DNA of 64,000 nucleotides from contig JAXLQJ010000014.1 in assembly GCA_046331705.1 (NCBI GenBank), positions 92,583-156,582 on the forward strand. Direction: 5' to 3'. Positions 1 through 7,701 of the stretch are shown here, in pieces. The notes beneath the pieces are model-generated. The model saw only the letters and a list, made by a program, of their open reading frames with translations. It was not told the origin of the DNA and made no database searches. The stretch comes from JADJOY01 sp046331705 [NCBI: bacterium]. GTDB taxonomy: Bacteria; JADJOY01. Positions within the stretch are counted from its first letter, which is position 1. Every line of letters begins with the position of its first letter. The position numbers and the translations under genes were made by a program.

Positions 1-493
1 TCCAGCTCACCACGACGTCTCCGGCGTTGTTGATCGCGGCGTGGGCGCCGCCCGCGACGTAGCTACCGCTGGTGTTGGTCGCGAGCGTGGCGCTCGCCCC
101 CCAGTTGCCTCCTGCGGGTCGATAACGAGCGAACACGTAGCCGAAGCCGACCCACGCGACCACCGCATCCCCGGCGTCGTTCATCGCCACCGCGGGAACC
201 GTCGTACAGGTGTCGGTGCTGAGCAACGTGAACGACCACGTGCCGCTGGCGCGGTCACGTACCGCGGCGCGGACATCGTACGCGCTGGATCGCCACGCCA
301 TCACCGCAGAGCGATCGGCGGACACTCCCACCGAGGGACCGCCGTACGCGCTCGAGCCCCCCGTCGCGCCGGAGAGCGGCGCAGCCGTTCCCCACTCGGC
401 CCGTGCAGGGGTGGCGAGTGCGAGCATCAAACACGTGACGAGAAATGGCGACGCGTCCGCATGACACGCGCGAGCGCAAGCGATCCGTGACAT
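1..493 (-). CDS. Secreted repeat protein, 3' part outside window (partial)
   Basis: Reading leftwards from ATG at 493, the frame stays open to the window edge (164 codons). The ATG is preceded at a good distance by AAGGGAGG. Residues 1 to about 32 look like a signal peptide ending PARA. The remainder is small-residue rich and repeats a short unit of the form A-x-N-x-AGD-x-VV-x-W: AMNDAGDAVVAW at about residues 109-120 and AINNAGDVVVSW at the edge. Such units occur in exported beta-propeller-like proteins of myxobacteria and relatives, but I cannot name the family. The role is unknown and the product is probably extracellular or cell-surface. That it is a gene is well supported by the ribosome site, leader peptide and repeat phase; its function and full length cannot be seen. 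Confidence 0.75.
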   Translation of the reverse strand, partial: MSRIACARACHADASPFLVTCLMLALATPARAEWGTAAPLSGATGGSSAYGGPSVGVSADRSAVMAWRSSAYDVRAAVRDRASGTWSFTLLSTDTCTTVPAVAMNDAGDAVVAWVGFGYVFARYRPAGGNWGASATLATNTSGSYVAGGAHAAINNAGDVVVSW

Positions 494-866
494 GGGCGCC
501 GCCTCCCTTCTCACGACGTCGGCGACTCGATCGTTACAGCCTGATGCCGGTCGTCGCTTCCCCTGCTCCGATGGTCTCTCCCACGTGAGGCGGATGTCGA
601 ACGCTGCGGCGCGCGGCGATCCAGCCCACTCCGCGACCACGTCTGCGCAGCACATACGGCACATCTCGCCCGGTGGCGGGCGAGATGCCGGCAGCGAACG
701 CCGGGCGAGGTGCCCGCTGCCTTGCGGCCACGTCGCCACCACCCGAGAAAGCGCAATGACTTCGGGACGGCGTCGCTCAGAGCGAATTGGCAGGCCGGTT
801 GCGAGAGGGAAGGCACGCAAGGCGTGAGCGAACCGAGCCGGCCCCGACCGGACGAAGGAGCGCGCG
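494..866. other. Gene-free upstream region with a perfect hairpin
   Basis: This 373-base stretch lies between the divergent partial secreted-protein gene and a possible small gene. I see no convincing coding frame in it. It carries the perfect 11-bp inverted repeat listed at 662-687, and the leftward ribosome site AAGGGAGG close to 500. No clear -35/-10 pair stands out on either strand. Confidence 0.5.
662..687. other. Perfect 11-bp hairpin, loop GTGG
   Basis: CATCTCGCCCG (662-672) pairs perfectly with CGGGCGAGATG (677-687) around a 4-base loop. There is no T-run on either side, so it is not a classical terminator. It sits in the region between two divergent genes and could be a protein-binding dyad or an RNA hairpin. 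Confidence 0.6.
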
Positions 867-1079
867 ATGATCCAGAAGGCCACCCTGCTCAGCACCGGAA
901 CCGCATCGACGCTGTTGACCGTGCTGCCCCTCGTGGGACTTGCGGTGCAGCGGGTGACGCGCGCGCTTCACGAGTTCACTTCTCCCGCTCAGCCCAGCGC
1001 GGCCGAGATCAAGGAGATGGGAGCTTGGTTCGAGACCGTGTCCCGAGCCGGTTCGCTGCCGTTCTCGCCGATTGCGTGA
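867..1079 (+). CDS. Possible small membrane protein (70 aa)
   Basis: An ATG at 867 follows AAGGAG at a normal spacing. The 70-residue product has one hydrophobic stretch at about residues 10-26 (TASTLLTVLPLVGLAVQ) that could span the membrane, then a polar tail. I do not recognise a family. It stands alone before the dehydrogenase cluster. A ribosome site plus a hydrophobic segment make it plausible, but short open frames are common in DNA this GC-rich, so it may be spurious. Confidence 0.4.
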   Translation: MIQKATLLSTGTASTLLTVLPLVGLAVQRVTRALHEFTSPAQPSAAEIKEMGAWFETVSRAGSLPFSPIA

Positions 1080-1204
1080 CACCCGCCGCGCGGGCCCGGA
1101 GTCAGCTCCCGGCGCCGGGCCTGCGCGGCGGCTCTTTCGAGTGCAGATCGTCGTAGACTGGCGCGGGTGATCGTGCGATCGAATGGATCGGCGATCCTCG
1201 CGCC

Positions 1205-2389
1205 ATGACTTCGTCCCCCCGCGCCAGCTCGCCCTCGACACCACCGGCGCTCGCGCCGCGGGCGCACCAGCGCGCCGCGCCCGCCGCCGCCCCGCCCTTC
1301 TCGATCCTCAACGCCGACGGTAGCTGCGAGCGCGAGCACCTCGGGCTCGTTTCCGACGACGACCTGGCACGCGTCCTGGACGCGATGGCCCTCAATCGCG
1401 TCCTCGACCGCCGCCTGCAGATGCTCCAGCGCCAGGGGCGCCTAGGCTTCTACATGACGAGCCGCGGCGAGGAGGCGACCATCGTCGGCGCCGCGTTCTG
1501 CCTCGCCCCCACCGATCCGATCTTCCTGAGCTACCGCGAGCTCGGTTGCCTGCTGTGGCGGCACGTGCCGCTGGCGCTCGTCTTCAATCAGCTCATCGGC
1601 AACAGCCGCGACCTGGCGCTCGGCCGCCAGATGCCCGTCCACTACTGCTTCCGCGACTGGGGCATCCCCTCGGTATCGAGCCCGGTGGGCACGCAGCTAC
1701 CCCACGCCGCGGGCTTCGCGTACGCCTCCAAGCTCAAACGCAGCGGCGAGGTGGCGCTGGCGTTCCTCGGCGAGGGCACGGCGTCCCAGGGCGACTTCCA
1801 CACCGCGCTCAACTTCAGCGGCGCGTTCTGGGTGCCGGCGATCTTCGTGATCCGGAACAACGGCTACGCCATCTCGACTCCCGAGTCGGTGCAAACCGCC
1901 GCCGAGAGCCTCGCCATTCGCGCCGAGGGCTACGGCCTGCCGGGCCATCAGGTCGACGGCAACGACTTCCTGGCGGTGGTGAACGCGATCGGCGGCGCCG
2001 TCGAGCGCGCGCGGGCGGGCGGCGGGCCGACGCTCGTGGAGGCGCTCACCTACCGTGTGGGCGCGCACTCGACCGCCGACGATCCCAGCGTCTACCGCTC
2101 GGATGCGGAGGCCGAGGCGTGGAACCGACTCGACCCGTTCGAGCGTCTCAAGCGCCACGCGCGCTGGCGCGGCCTGTGGGACGACGCGACCGAGCAAGCG
2201 ACGACGCAAGCGTGGGAGAAGCGCGTCGCGGACACCCTCGCCGAATGCGAGCGCCATCCGCCGCCGCCCGTCGAGAGCCTCTTCGAGGACGTCCTGGAAG
2301 CGCCGGGCACGCAGCTCGCCGAGCAACGCGACGAGTACCTGCGCTATTGGCGCACCCGCACCGAGAAGCCGGTGACCGAGGCGGGCTGA
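1205..2389 (+). CDS. bkdAA: Branched-chain 2-oxoacid dehydrogenase E1 alpha subunit
   Basis: Thiamin-diphosphate-dependent alpha subunit of the E1 decarboxylase, which takes the 2-oxoacids of Val, Leu and Ile and reductively acylates the lipoyl group of E2. The 394-residue length fits the family once a low-complexity N-terminal extension of about 40 residues is allowed for. The TPP/Mg motif runs from GEG at 189-191 to NN at 218-219 (GEG replaces the usual GDG). The phosphorylation-loop region HSTADDPSVYRS at about residue 287 is of the branched-chain rather than the pyruvate type. It is followed at 22 bp by E1 beta and then E2, so this is the first gene of a bkd-type operon. A TAGACT at 1154-1159 is a possible -10. 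No E3 (lipoamide dehydrogenase) gene lies in the window, so E3 must be shared. Substrate assignment comes from family motifs, not proof. Confidence 0.93.
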   Translation: MTSSPRASSPSTPPALAPRAHQRAAPAAAPPFSILNADGSCEREHLGLVSDDDLARVLDAMALNRVLDRRLQMLQRQGRLGFYMTSRGEEATIVGAAFCLAPTDPIFLSYRELGCLLWRHVPLALVFNQLIGNSRDLALGRQMPVHYCFRDWGIPSVSSPVGTQLPHAAGFAYASKLKRSGEVALAFLGEGTASQGDFHTALNFSGAFWVPAIFVIRNNGYAISTPESVQTAAESLAIRAEGYGLPGHQVDGNDFLAVVNAIGGAVERARAGGGPTLVEALTYRVGAHSTADDPSVYRSDAEAEAWNRLDPFERLKRHARWRGLWDDATEQATTQAWEKRVADTLAECERHPPPPVESLFEDVLEAPGTQLAEQRDEYLRYWRTRTEKPVTEAG

Positions 2390-2411
2390 GGACCGACGCA
2401 GCGAGCGCGCG

Positions 2412-3395
2412 ATGCCCGACACCCAGCCGATGAACATGATCCAGGCGCTCAACCAGGCGCTGGATCTCTATCTGGAGCGCGACGAGGCCGCCGTGATCTT
2501 GGGCGAGGACGTGGGCCTCTTCGGCGGCGTCTTTCGCGTCACCCAGGGGCTGCAGCAGAAATACGGCTCGGAGCGCGTCTTCGACACGCCGCTCGCCGAG
2601 GCCGGCATCGTCGGCATGGCGATCGGCATGGCGCTCAACGGGCTACACCCGATCGCCGAGGTCCAGTTCGCGGACTTCATCTTCCCCGCGTTCGACCAGA
2701 TCGTGAACGAGCTGGCCAAGTACCGCTACCGATCCGGCGGGCAGTACGCGCCGCGAGTGCTCGTCCGCGCGCCGTACGGCGGCGGCATCAAGGGCGGCCA
2801 CTACCACTCGCAGAGTCCCGAGGCGTACTTCGCGCACACGCCGGGGCTGCGGGTGGTGATGCCGTCGGGACCGTACGAGGCCAAGGGTCTCCTCCTCGGC
2901 GCGCTCGAATGCAACGACCCGGTGATCTTCTTCGAGCCGAAACGGATCTACCGCTCGGCGCGCCGCGAGGTCCCCCTCGACTACTACACGCTGCCGCTCG
3001 AGCGAGCGCGGGTGGCGCGGCGCGGCGGCGACGCGACGTTGGTGGCGTGGGGCGCGATGCTCACCACCGCGCTCGAAGCCGCCGCCCTCGCCGAGGGCGA
3101 GGGCTACGACGTCGAGGTGATCGATCTCCAGAGCATCGCGCCCTACGACCTGCGCACGGTGGTGCGTTCGGTCCAGAAGACGGGACGCCTGGTGGTGGTC
3201 CACGAGGCGCCGCGGACGTGTGGGTTCGGCGCCGAGCTGATCGCCGCCGTGCAGGCGGCGGCCTTCGATCGGCTGCAGGCGCCGCTGGCGCGGGTGACCG
3301 GTTTCGACACTCCGTTTCCGTACACGCTCGAGGAGCACTATCTGCCGAGCGCCGACCGCGTCGCGCACGCGGTGATCGACGCGATCGAGTACTGA
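2412..3395 (+). CDS. bkdAB: Branched-chain 2-oxoacid dehydrogenase E1 beta subunit
   Basis: Beta subunit that completes the E1 alpha2-beta2 decarboxylase. The protein has the usual family length (327 aa). The N-terminal pyrimidine-binding domain shows GEDVGLFGGVFRVTQGL at about residues 31-47, then RVFDTPLAEAGIVG and FADFIFPAFDQIVNE. The C-terminal transketolase-like domain includes VIDLQSIAPYD and ends in the VTGFDTPFPYTLE segment typical of 2-oxoacid dehydrogenase beta chains. ATG 2412 is 22 bp after E1 alpha, and E2 begins 3 bp after its stop, so translation is probably coupled. A second ATG six codons in (MNM) is an alternative start. Confidence 0.95.
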   Translation: MPDTQPMNMIQALNQALDLYLERDEAAVILGEDVGLFGGVFRVTQGLQQKYGSERVFDTPLAEAGIVGMAIGMALNGLHPIAEVQFADFIFPAFDQIVNELAKYRYRSGGQYAPRVLVRAPYGGGIKGGHYHSQSPEAYFAHTPGLRVVMPSGPYEAKGLLLGALECNDPVIFFEPKRIYRSARREVPLDYYTLPLERARVARRGGDATLVAWGAMLTTALEAAALAEGEGYDVEVIDLQSIAPYDLRTVVRSVQKTGRLVVVHEAPRTCGFGAELIAAVQAAAFDRLQAPLARVTGFDTPFPYTLEEHYLPSADRVAHAVIDAIEY

Positions 3396-3398
3396 CGC

Positions 3399-4760
3399 AT
3401 GCACCGATTCAAGCTGCCCGACATCGGCGAAGGCGTGGTCGAGGCGGAGATCGTCGAGTGGAAGGTGCGCGAGGGCGAGGCCGTCGCCGTCGATCAGCCG
3501 CTCGTCGAGCTCATGACGGACAAGGCGTCCTTCGAGATTCCGTCGCCGGTGGCCGGCCGGGTGCAGCGCTGCTGCTTCCGCGAGGGCGACATCGTGAAGG
3601 TCGGCGAGGTGCTGGTCGAGATCGACGACGGCCCCGCGGCGGCGAGCGCCGCGCCACTCGGGTCACGCGCTCCCGAGCCGCGCCCCGCCGAGCCATCGCC
3701 GGCGCGGGTCGCGGTGGCACCGGCGGCGGCTCCGGCGGCTCCGGTCGTTCCGCCGCCCAGCGCGGCGCCCGCCTCCGCCATGACGGACGAGCACCACCCC
3801 CCTGCGATGCCCGCGCGACCCACGTCCCGGCAACGCGCCAGTGCCACGTTCGGTGAAGACGGCGTGAACGCGGTGCCGGCGGTCCGCGAGCTGGCGCGGC
3901 GGCTCGGCGTGGATCTGCAACGCGTGGCGGGCTCGGGTCCAGGTGGGCGGATCATGCGACGCGACGTCGAGCAGGCCGCGCGGGACTCGTCCACGGTCAC
4001 GCCCGCGAGCGTGAGCACGCCGACGGATGCGCCGAGCGCGCCGGAGGCCATCGACCCCGACGACTGGAAGCGCGTGCCGCTGCGCGGCGTGCGACGCGCC
4101 ATCGCCCGCCACATGCTCGAAGCTCGCCACCGCGCGGCCCATTTCAGCTACGTCGAGGAAGTCGACCTCACCGAGTTGGTCGCGCGACGCGAGCAGCTGG
4201 CCGCGAGCGGCGGCGAGCCGCCCTCGCCGCTCGCGTTCCTGGCGCGAGCGGTGGTGCGGGCGCTGCCCGCGCACCCTGCGCTCAACGCCAGCCTGGACGA
4301 CGCGCGCGGCGACCTGATCGTGAAGTCGCGCATCCACCTGGGGATCGCCGTCGCCACCGACGACGGCTTGATCGTGCCGGTGGTCCACGATGCGGCGGCG
4401 CTCGACACCCGCGGGCTGGCGGCGCGCATCCAGGCGCTTTCCACGCGCGCCCGCGACGGCGCGCTCACGCCGGAGGAAACCCGTGGCGGCACCTTCACGA
4501 TCACCTCGCTCGGCAAGCTGGGCGGGATCGTCTCGACGCCGATCGTGAACTACCCGGAGGCCGCGATCCTGGGCGTCAACGCCATCCGCAAGCTGCCGCG
4601 CTACGTCGGCGACCGCATCGAGCCGCGCCAGCTCGTGAACCTCTCGATGAGCGTCGACCATCGCATCGCCGACGGCTACCACTGCGCGCGCTTCGTGGCG
4701 GATCTGCGTGCCATCCTGGAGTCCGTCGACTTCCCCGACTTCTTCGACGGCGGAGCGTGA
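3399..4760 (+). CDS. bkdB: Dihydrolipoyl acyltransferase E2 of branched-chain dehydrogenase
   Basis: Core E2 of the complex: it carries acyl groups on lipoate and passes them to CoA. Domain order is classical. One lipoyl domain occupies residues 1-80, with lipoylated Lys42 in ELMTDKASFEI; a Pro/Ala linker follows; the E1/E3-binding domain lies at about 160-195 (VPAVRELARRLGVDL, GSGPGGRIMRRDV); the trimeric catalytic domain runs from about 225 to the end, with His421 and Asp425 in the VDHRIADG active-site motif. It is the only full E2 in the cluster, so it probably serves both the split E1 upstream and the fused E1 downstream; that sharing is inference. The stop overlaps the region of the next gene's possible GTG start, consistent with one operon. 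Confidence 0.95.
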   Translation: MHRFKLPDIGEGVVEAEIVEWKVREGEAVAVDQPLVELMTDKASFEIPSPVAGRVQRCCFREGDIVKVGEVLVEIDDGPAAASAAPLGSRAPEPRPAEPSPARVAVAPAAAPAAPVVPPPSAAPASAMTDEHHPPAMPARPTSRQRASATFGEDGVNAVPAVRELARRLGVDLQRVAGSGPGGRIMRRDVEQAARDSSTVTPASVSTPTDAPSAPEAIDPDDWKRVPLRGVRRAIARHMLEARHRAAHFSYVEEVDLTELVARREQLAASGGEPPSPLAFLARAVVRALPAHPALNASLDDARGDLIVKSRIHLGIAVATDDGLIVPVVHDAAALDTRGLAARIQALSTRARDGALTPEETRGGTFTITSLGKLGGIVSTPIVNYPEAAILGVNAIRKLPRYVGDRIEPRQLVNLSMSVDHRIADGYHCARFVADLRAILESVDFPDFFDGGA

Positions 4761-4762
4761 CC

Positions 4763-5392
4763 ATGCTGGACGACGAGTTCTTGCAGCTCGCGATGGGCGC
4801 GAAGATCCAGCGGCTGCGCGAAGAGCAGGGCCGCACGCTGCAGGACCTCGCGAACGCGACCGGGCTCTCGGAAAGCCGCCTGCACGCGTACGAGACCAGC
4901 ATCGCCGAGCCGGCGATCGGCGAGCTGCTCAAGATCGCGAGCGCCCTCGACGTCTCCATCAGCCGCTTCTTCCAGACCGAGAACGAGGTGGAGCGGCGCG
5001 TGGAGGTGGTGCGCGCCAGCGAGCGCTGGGCCGTGCAGCCGCGCACCGAGGCCGGCGAGAGCCTGAACTACCGCTACCAGGCGCTCTCGCACCGGCTCAC
5101 CGAGAAGCGGATGGAGCCGTTCCTGATCGAGGTGCCACCCGGCGCGGGCGGTGCGCTGCCGCAGTCGGCCCACGACGGCGAGGAGTTCCTGTTCGTGCTG
5201 GCGGGACGCCTCGAGGTCGAGGTGGGCGGCGAGGTACACCGGCTCTCGGCAGGCGATTCGATCTACTACGACTCGCGGCTCAAGCACTCGCTTCGCGCCA
5301 TCGAGGGCGGCTCGGCCCGCTTGATCGCGTGCGTCGCCCAAGCGCGCCGCGCCACGCCCGACAATCCCCTCGGCCGCGCCTTCCGCGAGTAG
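4763..5392 (+). CDS. XRE-family regulator with C-terminal cupin domain
   Basis: About 209 residues: a helix-turn-helix of the Cro/C1 type at about 12-67 (IQRLREEQGRTLQDLAN, GLSESRLHAYE) joined to a cupin fold at about 115-195, with HDGEEFLFVLAGRLEVEVGG and LSAGDSIYYDSRLKHS as the two cupin motifs. Such regulators typically sense a small ligand or metal in the cupin pocket and control the adjacent catabolic genes. Lying between E2 and a second E1, it probably senses a metabolite of branched-chain or related oxoacid breakdown; the ligand is unknown. ATG 4763 is taken as start; an in-frame GTG at 4757 overlaps the E2 stop and is the alternative. Confidence 0.88.
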   Translation: MLDDEFLQLAMGAKIQRLREEQGRTLQDLANATGLSESRLHAYETSIAEPAIGELLKIASALDVSISRFFQTENEVERRVEVVRASERWAVQPRTEAGESLNYRYQALSHRLTEKRMEPFLIEVPPGAGGALPQSAHDGEEFLFVLAGRLEVEVGGEVHRLSAGDSIYYDSRLKHSLRAIEGGSARLIACVAQARRATPDNPLGRAFRE

Positions 5393-5404
5393 CGCGCTAC
5401 AGCC

Positions 5405-7609
5405 ATGTCCCTCGACCGGGCTCGGCAATCGGTCGCGCGATTGAAGGACCTCGCCGCGGGCCGTGGGCGCGTCGCGGCGCCGCCGCTGGCGCTCGATTCC
5501 GCGCTGGCGCTCGAGCTCTTCGAGTCGCAGCTCCTCGCGCGGCTCGTGGACGTCGAATCCCACGAGCTGCGGGCGCGCAATCAGGGCTTCTACACGATCT
5601 GTTCCGCCGGGCACGAAGGAAACGTGGTGCTGGGTCGTCTCACCGGCCCAACCGACCCTGCCCTGCTCCACTATCGATCGGGTGCGTTCTTCCTGGAGCG
5701 AGCCCGCGCCGTGCCGTCGATCGACGCGGTCCACGATCTCTTGCTCTCTCTCGCGGCGAGCAGCGAGGACCCGATCAGCGGCGGTCGCCACAAGGTGTTC
5801 GGCTCGGTGCCGCTCGGCGTCCCGCCGCAGACATCGACGATCGCGTCGCACCTGCCCAAGGCGGTCGGGCTGGCGGTGGCGCTCGAGCAGGCGCGCCGCC
5901 TGGATCGGCCCGCGGCGCCCGCCGACGCGATCGTGCTGTGCTCGTTCGGGGACGCCTCGCTCAACCATTCGACGGCCCAGGGCGCCCTCAACGCGGCAGC
6001 GTGGACCGCGTTCCAGCACGTGCCCGTGCCGCTGCTCTTCGTGTGCGAGGACAACGGGCTCGGCATCTCGGTCCGCACCCCGCCGGGCTGGATCGAGGCG
6101 CGGATGCGCGCGATGCCGAACATCCGCTATTTCCAGGCGGACGGCTGCGACCTCGCCGCGGCGTTCACCCGCGCATCGGCGGCGGTCGAGCACGTACGCG
6201 TCAAGCGTGCGCCGGCGTTCTTGCACCTGAGCACGGTTCGGCTGTGGGGCCACGCCGGCTCGGATCTCGACACCGAGTACCGAGGCCCCGAGGAGATCGC
6301 CGCCCAGCAGGCGCGCGATCCCGTGGCGCTTTGCGCGCAAGCGCTGCTCGACGCGGGTGTCCTCTCCGGCGCCGAGCTCCGGGCCCGCATCGACGCTGCG
6401 GAGCAGCGCGTGCGGGCTGCGTCGGCGCGCGCCGTCGCGGCGCCGAAGCTCGCGACCCGCGAGGAGGTGATGCGCTCGCTGGCGCCGTCGCGTCCCGCGC
6501 TGGTCGCCGCCGAGGCGCGGCGCGCCGGCTACGCGCCGCCGCCCGAGACCGCGGCCAAGCCGAAGCCGATGGGACTCGCCATCCGCGAGGGCCTCCACGA
6601 TCTGATGCGGAAGCACCCCGAGATGCTGGTGTTCGGTGAGGACGTGGCGCAGAAGGGCGGCGTCTACGGCGTCACCGTCGGGCTCTGGAAGGCCTTTGGC
6701 GCCAAGCGCGTCTTCAACACGCTGCTCGACGAGCAGACCATCCTCGGCATGGCGCTCGGCGCCGGCCAGGCTGGGCTGCTGCCCGTGCCCGAGATCCAAT
6801 TCCTCGCCTACCTCCACAACGCCGAGGACCAGCTTCGCGGCGAGGCGGCGACCCTCTCGTTCTTCTCGAGCGGCCAGCTCACCAACCCGATGGTGGTGCG
6901 CATCGCGGGGCTTGGTTACCAGAAAGGCTTCGGCGGCCACTTCCACAACGACGATTCGCTGGCGGTGCTTCGCGACCTGCCCGGCGTGATCGTGGCGGTG
7001 CCGAGTCGTGGCGACGACGCGGTGCGAATCCTGCGCACGCTCCTCGCCCACGCGAGGATCGACGGACGGGTCTGCGTTCTGGTCGAGCCCATCGCGCTCT
7101 ATCCGGCCAAGGATCTCGTCGAGCCCAACGACGGCGCCTGGTCGTTTCCGTTCCCGTCGCAGAGCGAGGCCATCGATCTCGGCGAGGTGGGCGTCTACGA
7201 TCCCGACGCCGCCGAGCTCTGCGTCTTCACGTACGGCAACGGCGTCCCCATGAGCTTGCGTGTCAAGCACCGGATCGAGCGGGCGCAGGGGACCATCGAC
7301 TCCGCCACCGCGCCGCGGGTGCGGGTGGTCGACCTGCGCTGGATCGCCCCGCTTCCGCTGGCGGTGATTCGCGAGCACGCACGTACAGCGCGCGCCGTGC
7401 TCACCGTCGACGAGTGCCGCCACTCGGGGAACGTCGCCGAGGCCATCGGCGCCGCCCTCGCCGAGGACCCATCCACCCGCGGCATCCGGTACGCGCGCGT
7501 GTCTTCCGCCGACTCCTTCATTCCCCTCGCTGCTGCCGCCGACCTCGTGCTGCTGTCCGAAGCCGAGATCGAAGCCACCGCCCGCGAGCTCCTGGCACCC
7601 CGACGCTGA
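5405..7609 (+). CDS. Fused E1 alpha-beta 2-oxoacid dehydrogenase
   Basis: A single 734-residue chain joins an E1 alpha-type half (about 1-370) to an E1 beta-type half (about 390-734). The alpha half carries the TPP motif from GD at 182-183 (FGDASLNHS) to N217 (EDNGLGIS). The beta half starts near PMGLAIREGLHDLM and shows GEDVAQKGGVYGVTVGL, RVFNTLLDEQTILGMALG and LRWIAPLP. Fused E1 chains of this architecture are known in some actinobacteria and proteobacteria. It has no lipoyl domain and no partner E2 of its own here, so it probably uses the E2 two genes upstream. It follows the XRE-cupin gene at 12 bp and ends the operon at a strong hairpin. Its substrate may differ from that of the split E1. 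Confidence 0.9.
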   Translation: MSLDRARQSVARLKDLAAGRGRVAAPPLALDSALALELFESQLLARLVDVESHELRARNQGFYTICSAGHEGNVVLGRLTGPTDPALLHYRSGAFFLERARAVPSIDAVHDLLLSLAASSEDPISGGRHKVFGSVPLGVPPQTSTIASHLPKAVGLAVALEQARRLDRPAAPADAIVLCSFGDASLNHSTAQGALNAAAWTAFQHVPVPLLFVCEDNGLGISVRTPPGWIEARMRAMPNIRYFQADGCDLAAAFTRASAAVEHVRVKRAPAFLHLSTVRLWGHAGSDLDTEYRGPEEIAAQQARDPVALCAQALLDAGVLSGAELRARIDAAEQRVRAASARAVAAPKLATREEVMRSLAPSRPALVAAEARRAGYAPPPETAAKPKPMGLAIREGLHDLMRKHPEMLVFGEDVAQKGGVYGVTVGLWKAFGAKRVFNTLLDEQTILGMALGAGQAGLLPVPEIQFLAYLHNAEDQLRGEAATLSFFSSGQLTNPMVVRIAGLGYQKGFGGHFHNDDSLAVLRDLPGVIVAVPSRGDDAVRILRTLLAHARIDGRVCVLVEPIALYPAKDLVEPNDGAWSFPFPSQSEAIDLGEVGVYDPDAAELCVFTYGNGVPMSLRVKHRIERAQGTIDSATAPRVRVVDLRWIAPLPLAVIREHARTARAVLTVDECRHSGNVAEAIGAALAEDPSTRGIRYARVSSADSFIPLAAAADLVLLSEAEIEATARELLAPRR

Positions 7610-7622
7610 CCCGCGAACGGTG

Positions 7623-7657
7623 CGCGGGCGGCCTCCCCCGGTGGGAGACCGCCCGCG
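7623..7657. terminator. Strong bidirectional hairpin between convergent genes
   Basis: CGCGGGCGG (7623-7631) pairs with CCGCCCGCG (7649-7657), and the inner CTCCC/GGGAG extends the stem. A second stem follows at 7664-7681 (CGGCGCG/CGCGCCG). They lie between the fused E1 gene and the convergent giant gene. T-runs are poor, as is usual in very GC-rich genomes. Confidence 0.65.
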
Positions 7658-7701
7658 TCTTGCCGGCGCGCTCGCGCGCCGGGTGTTGCGCAATCGAGGT
7701 C

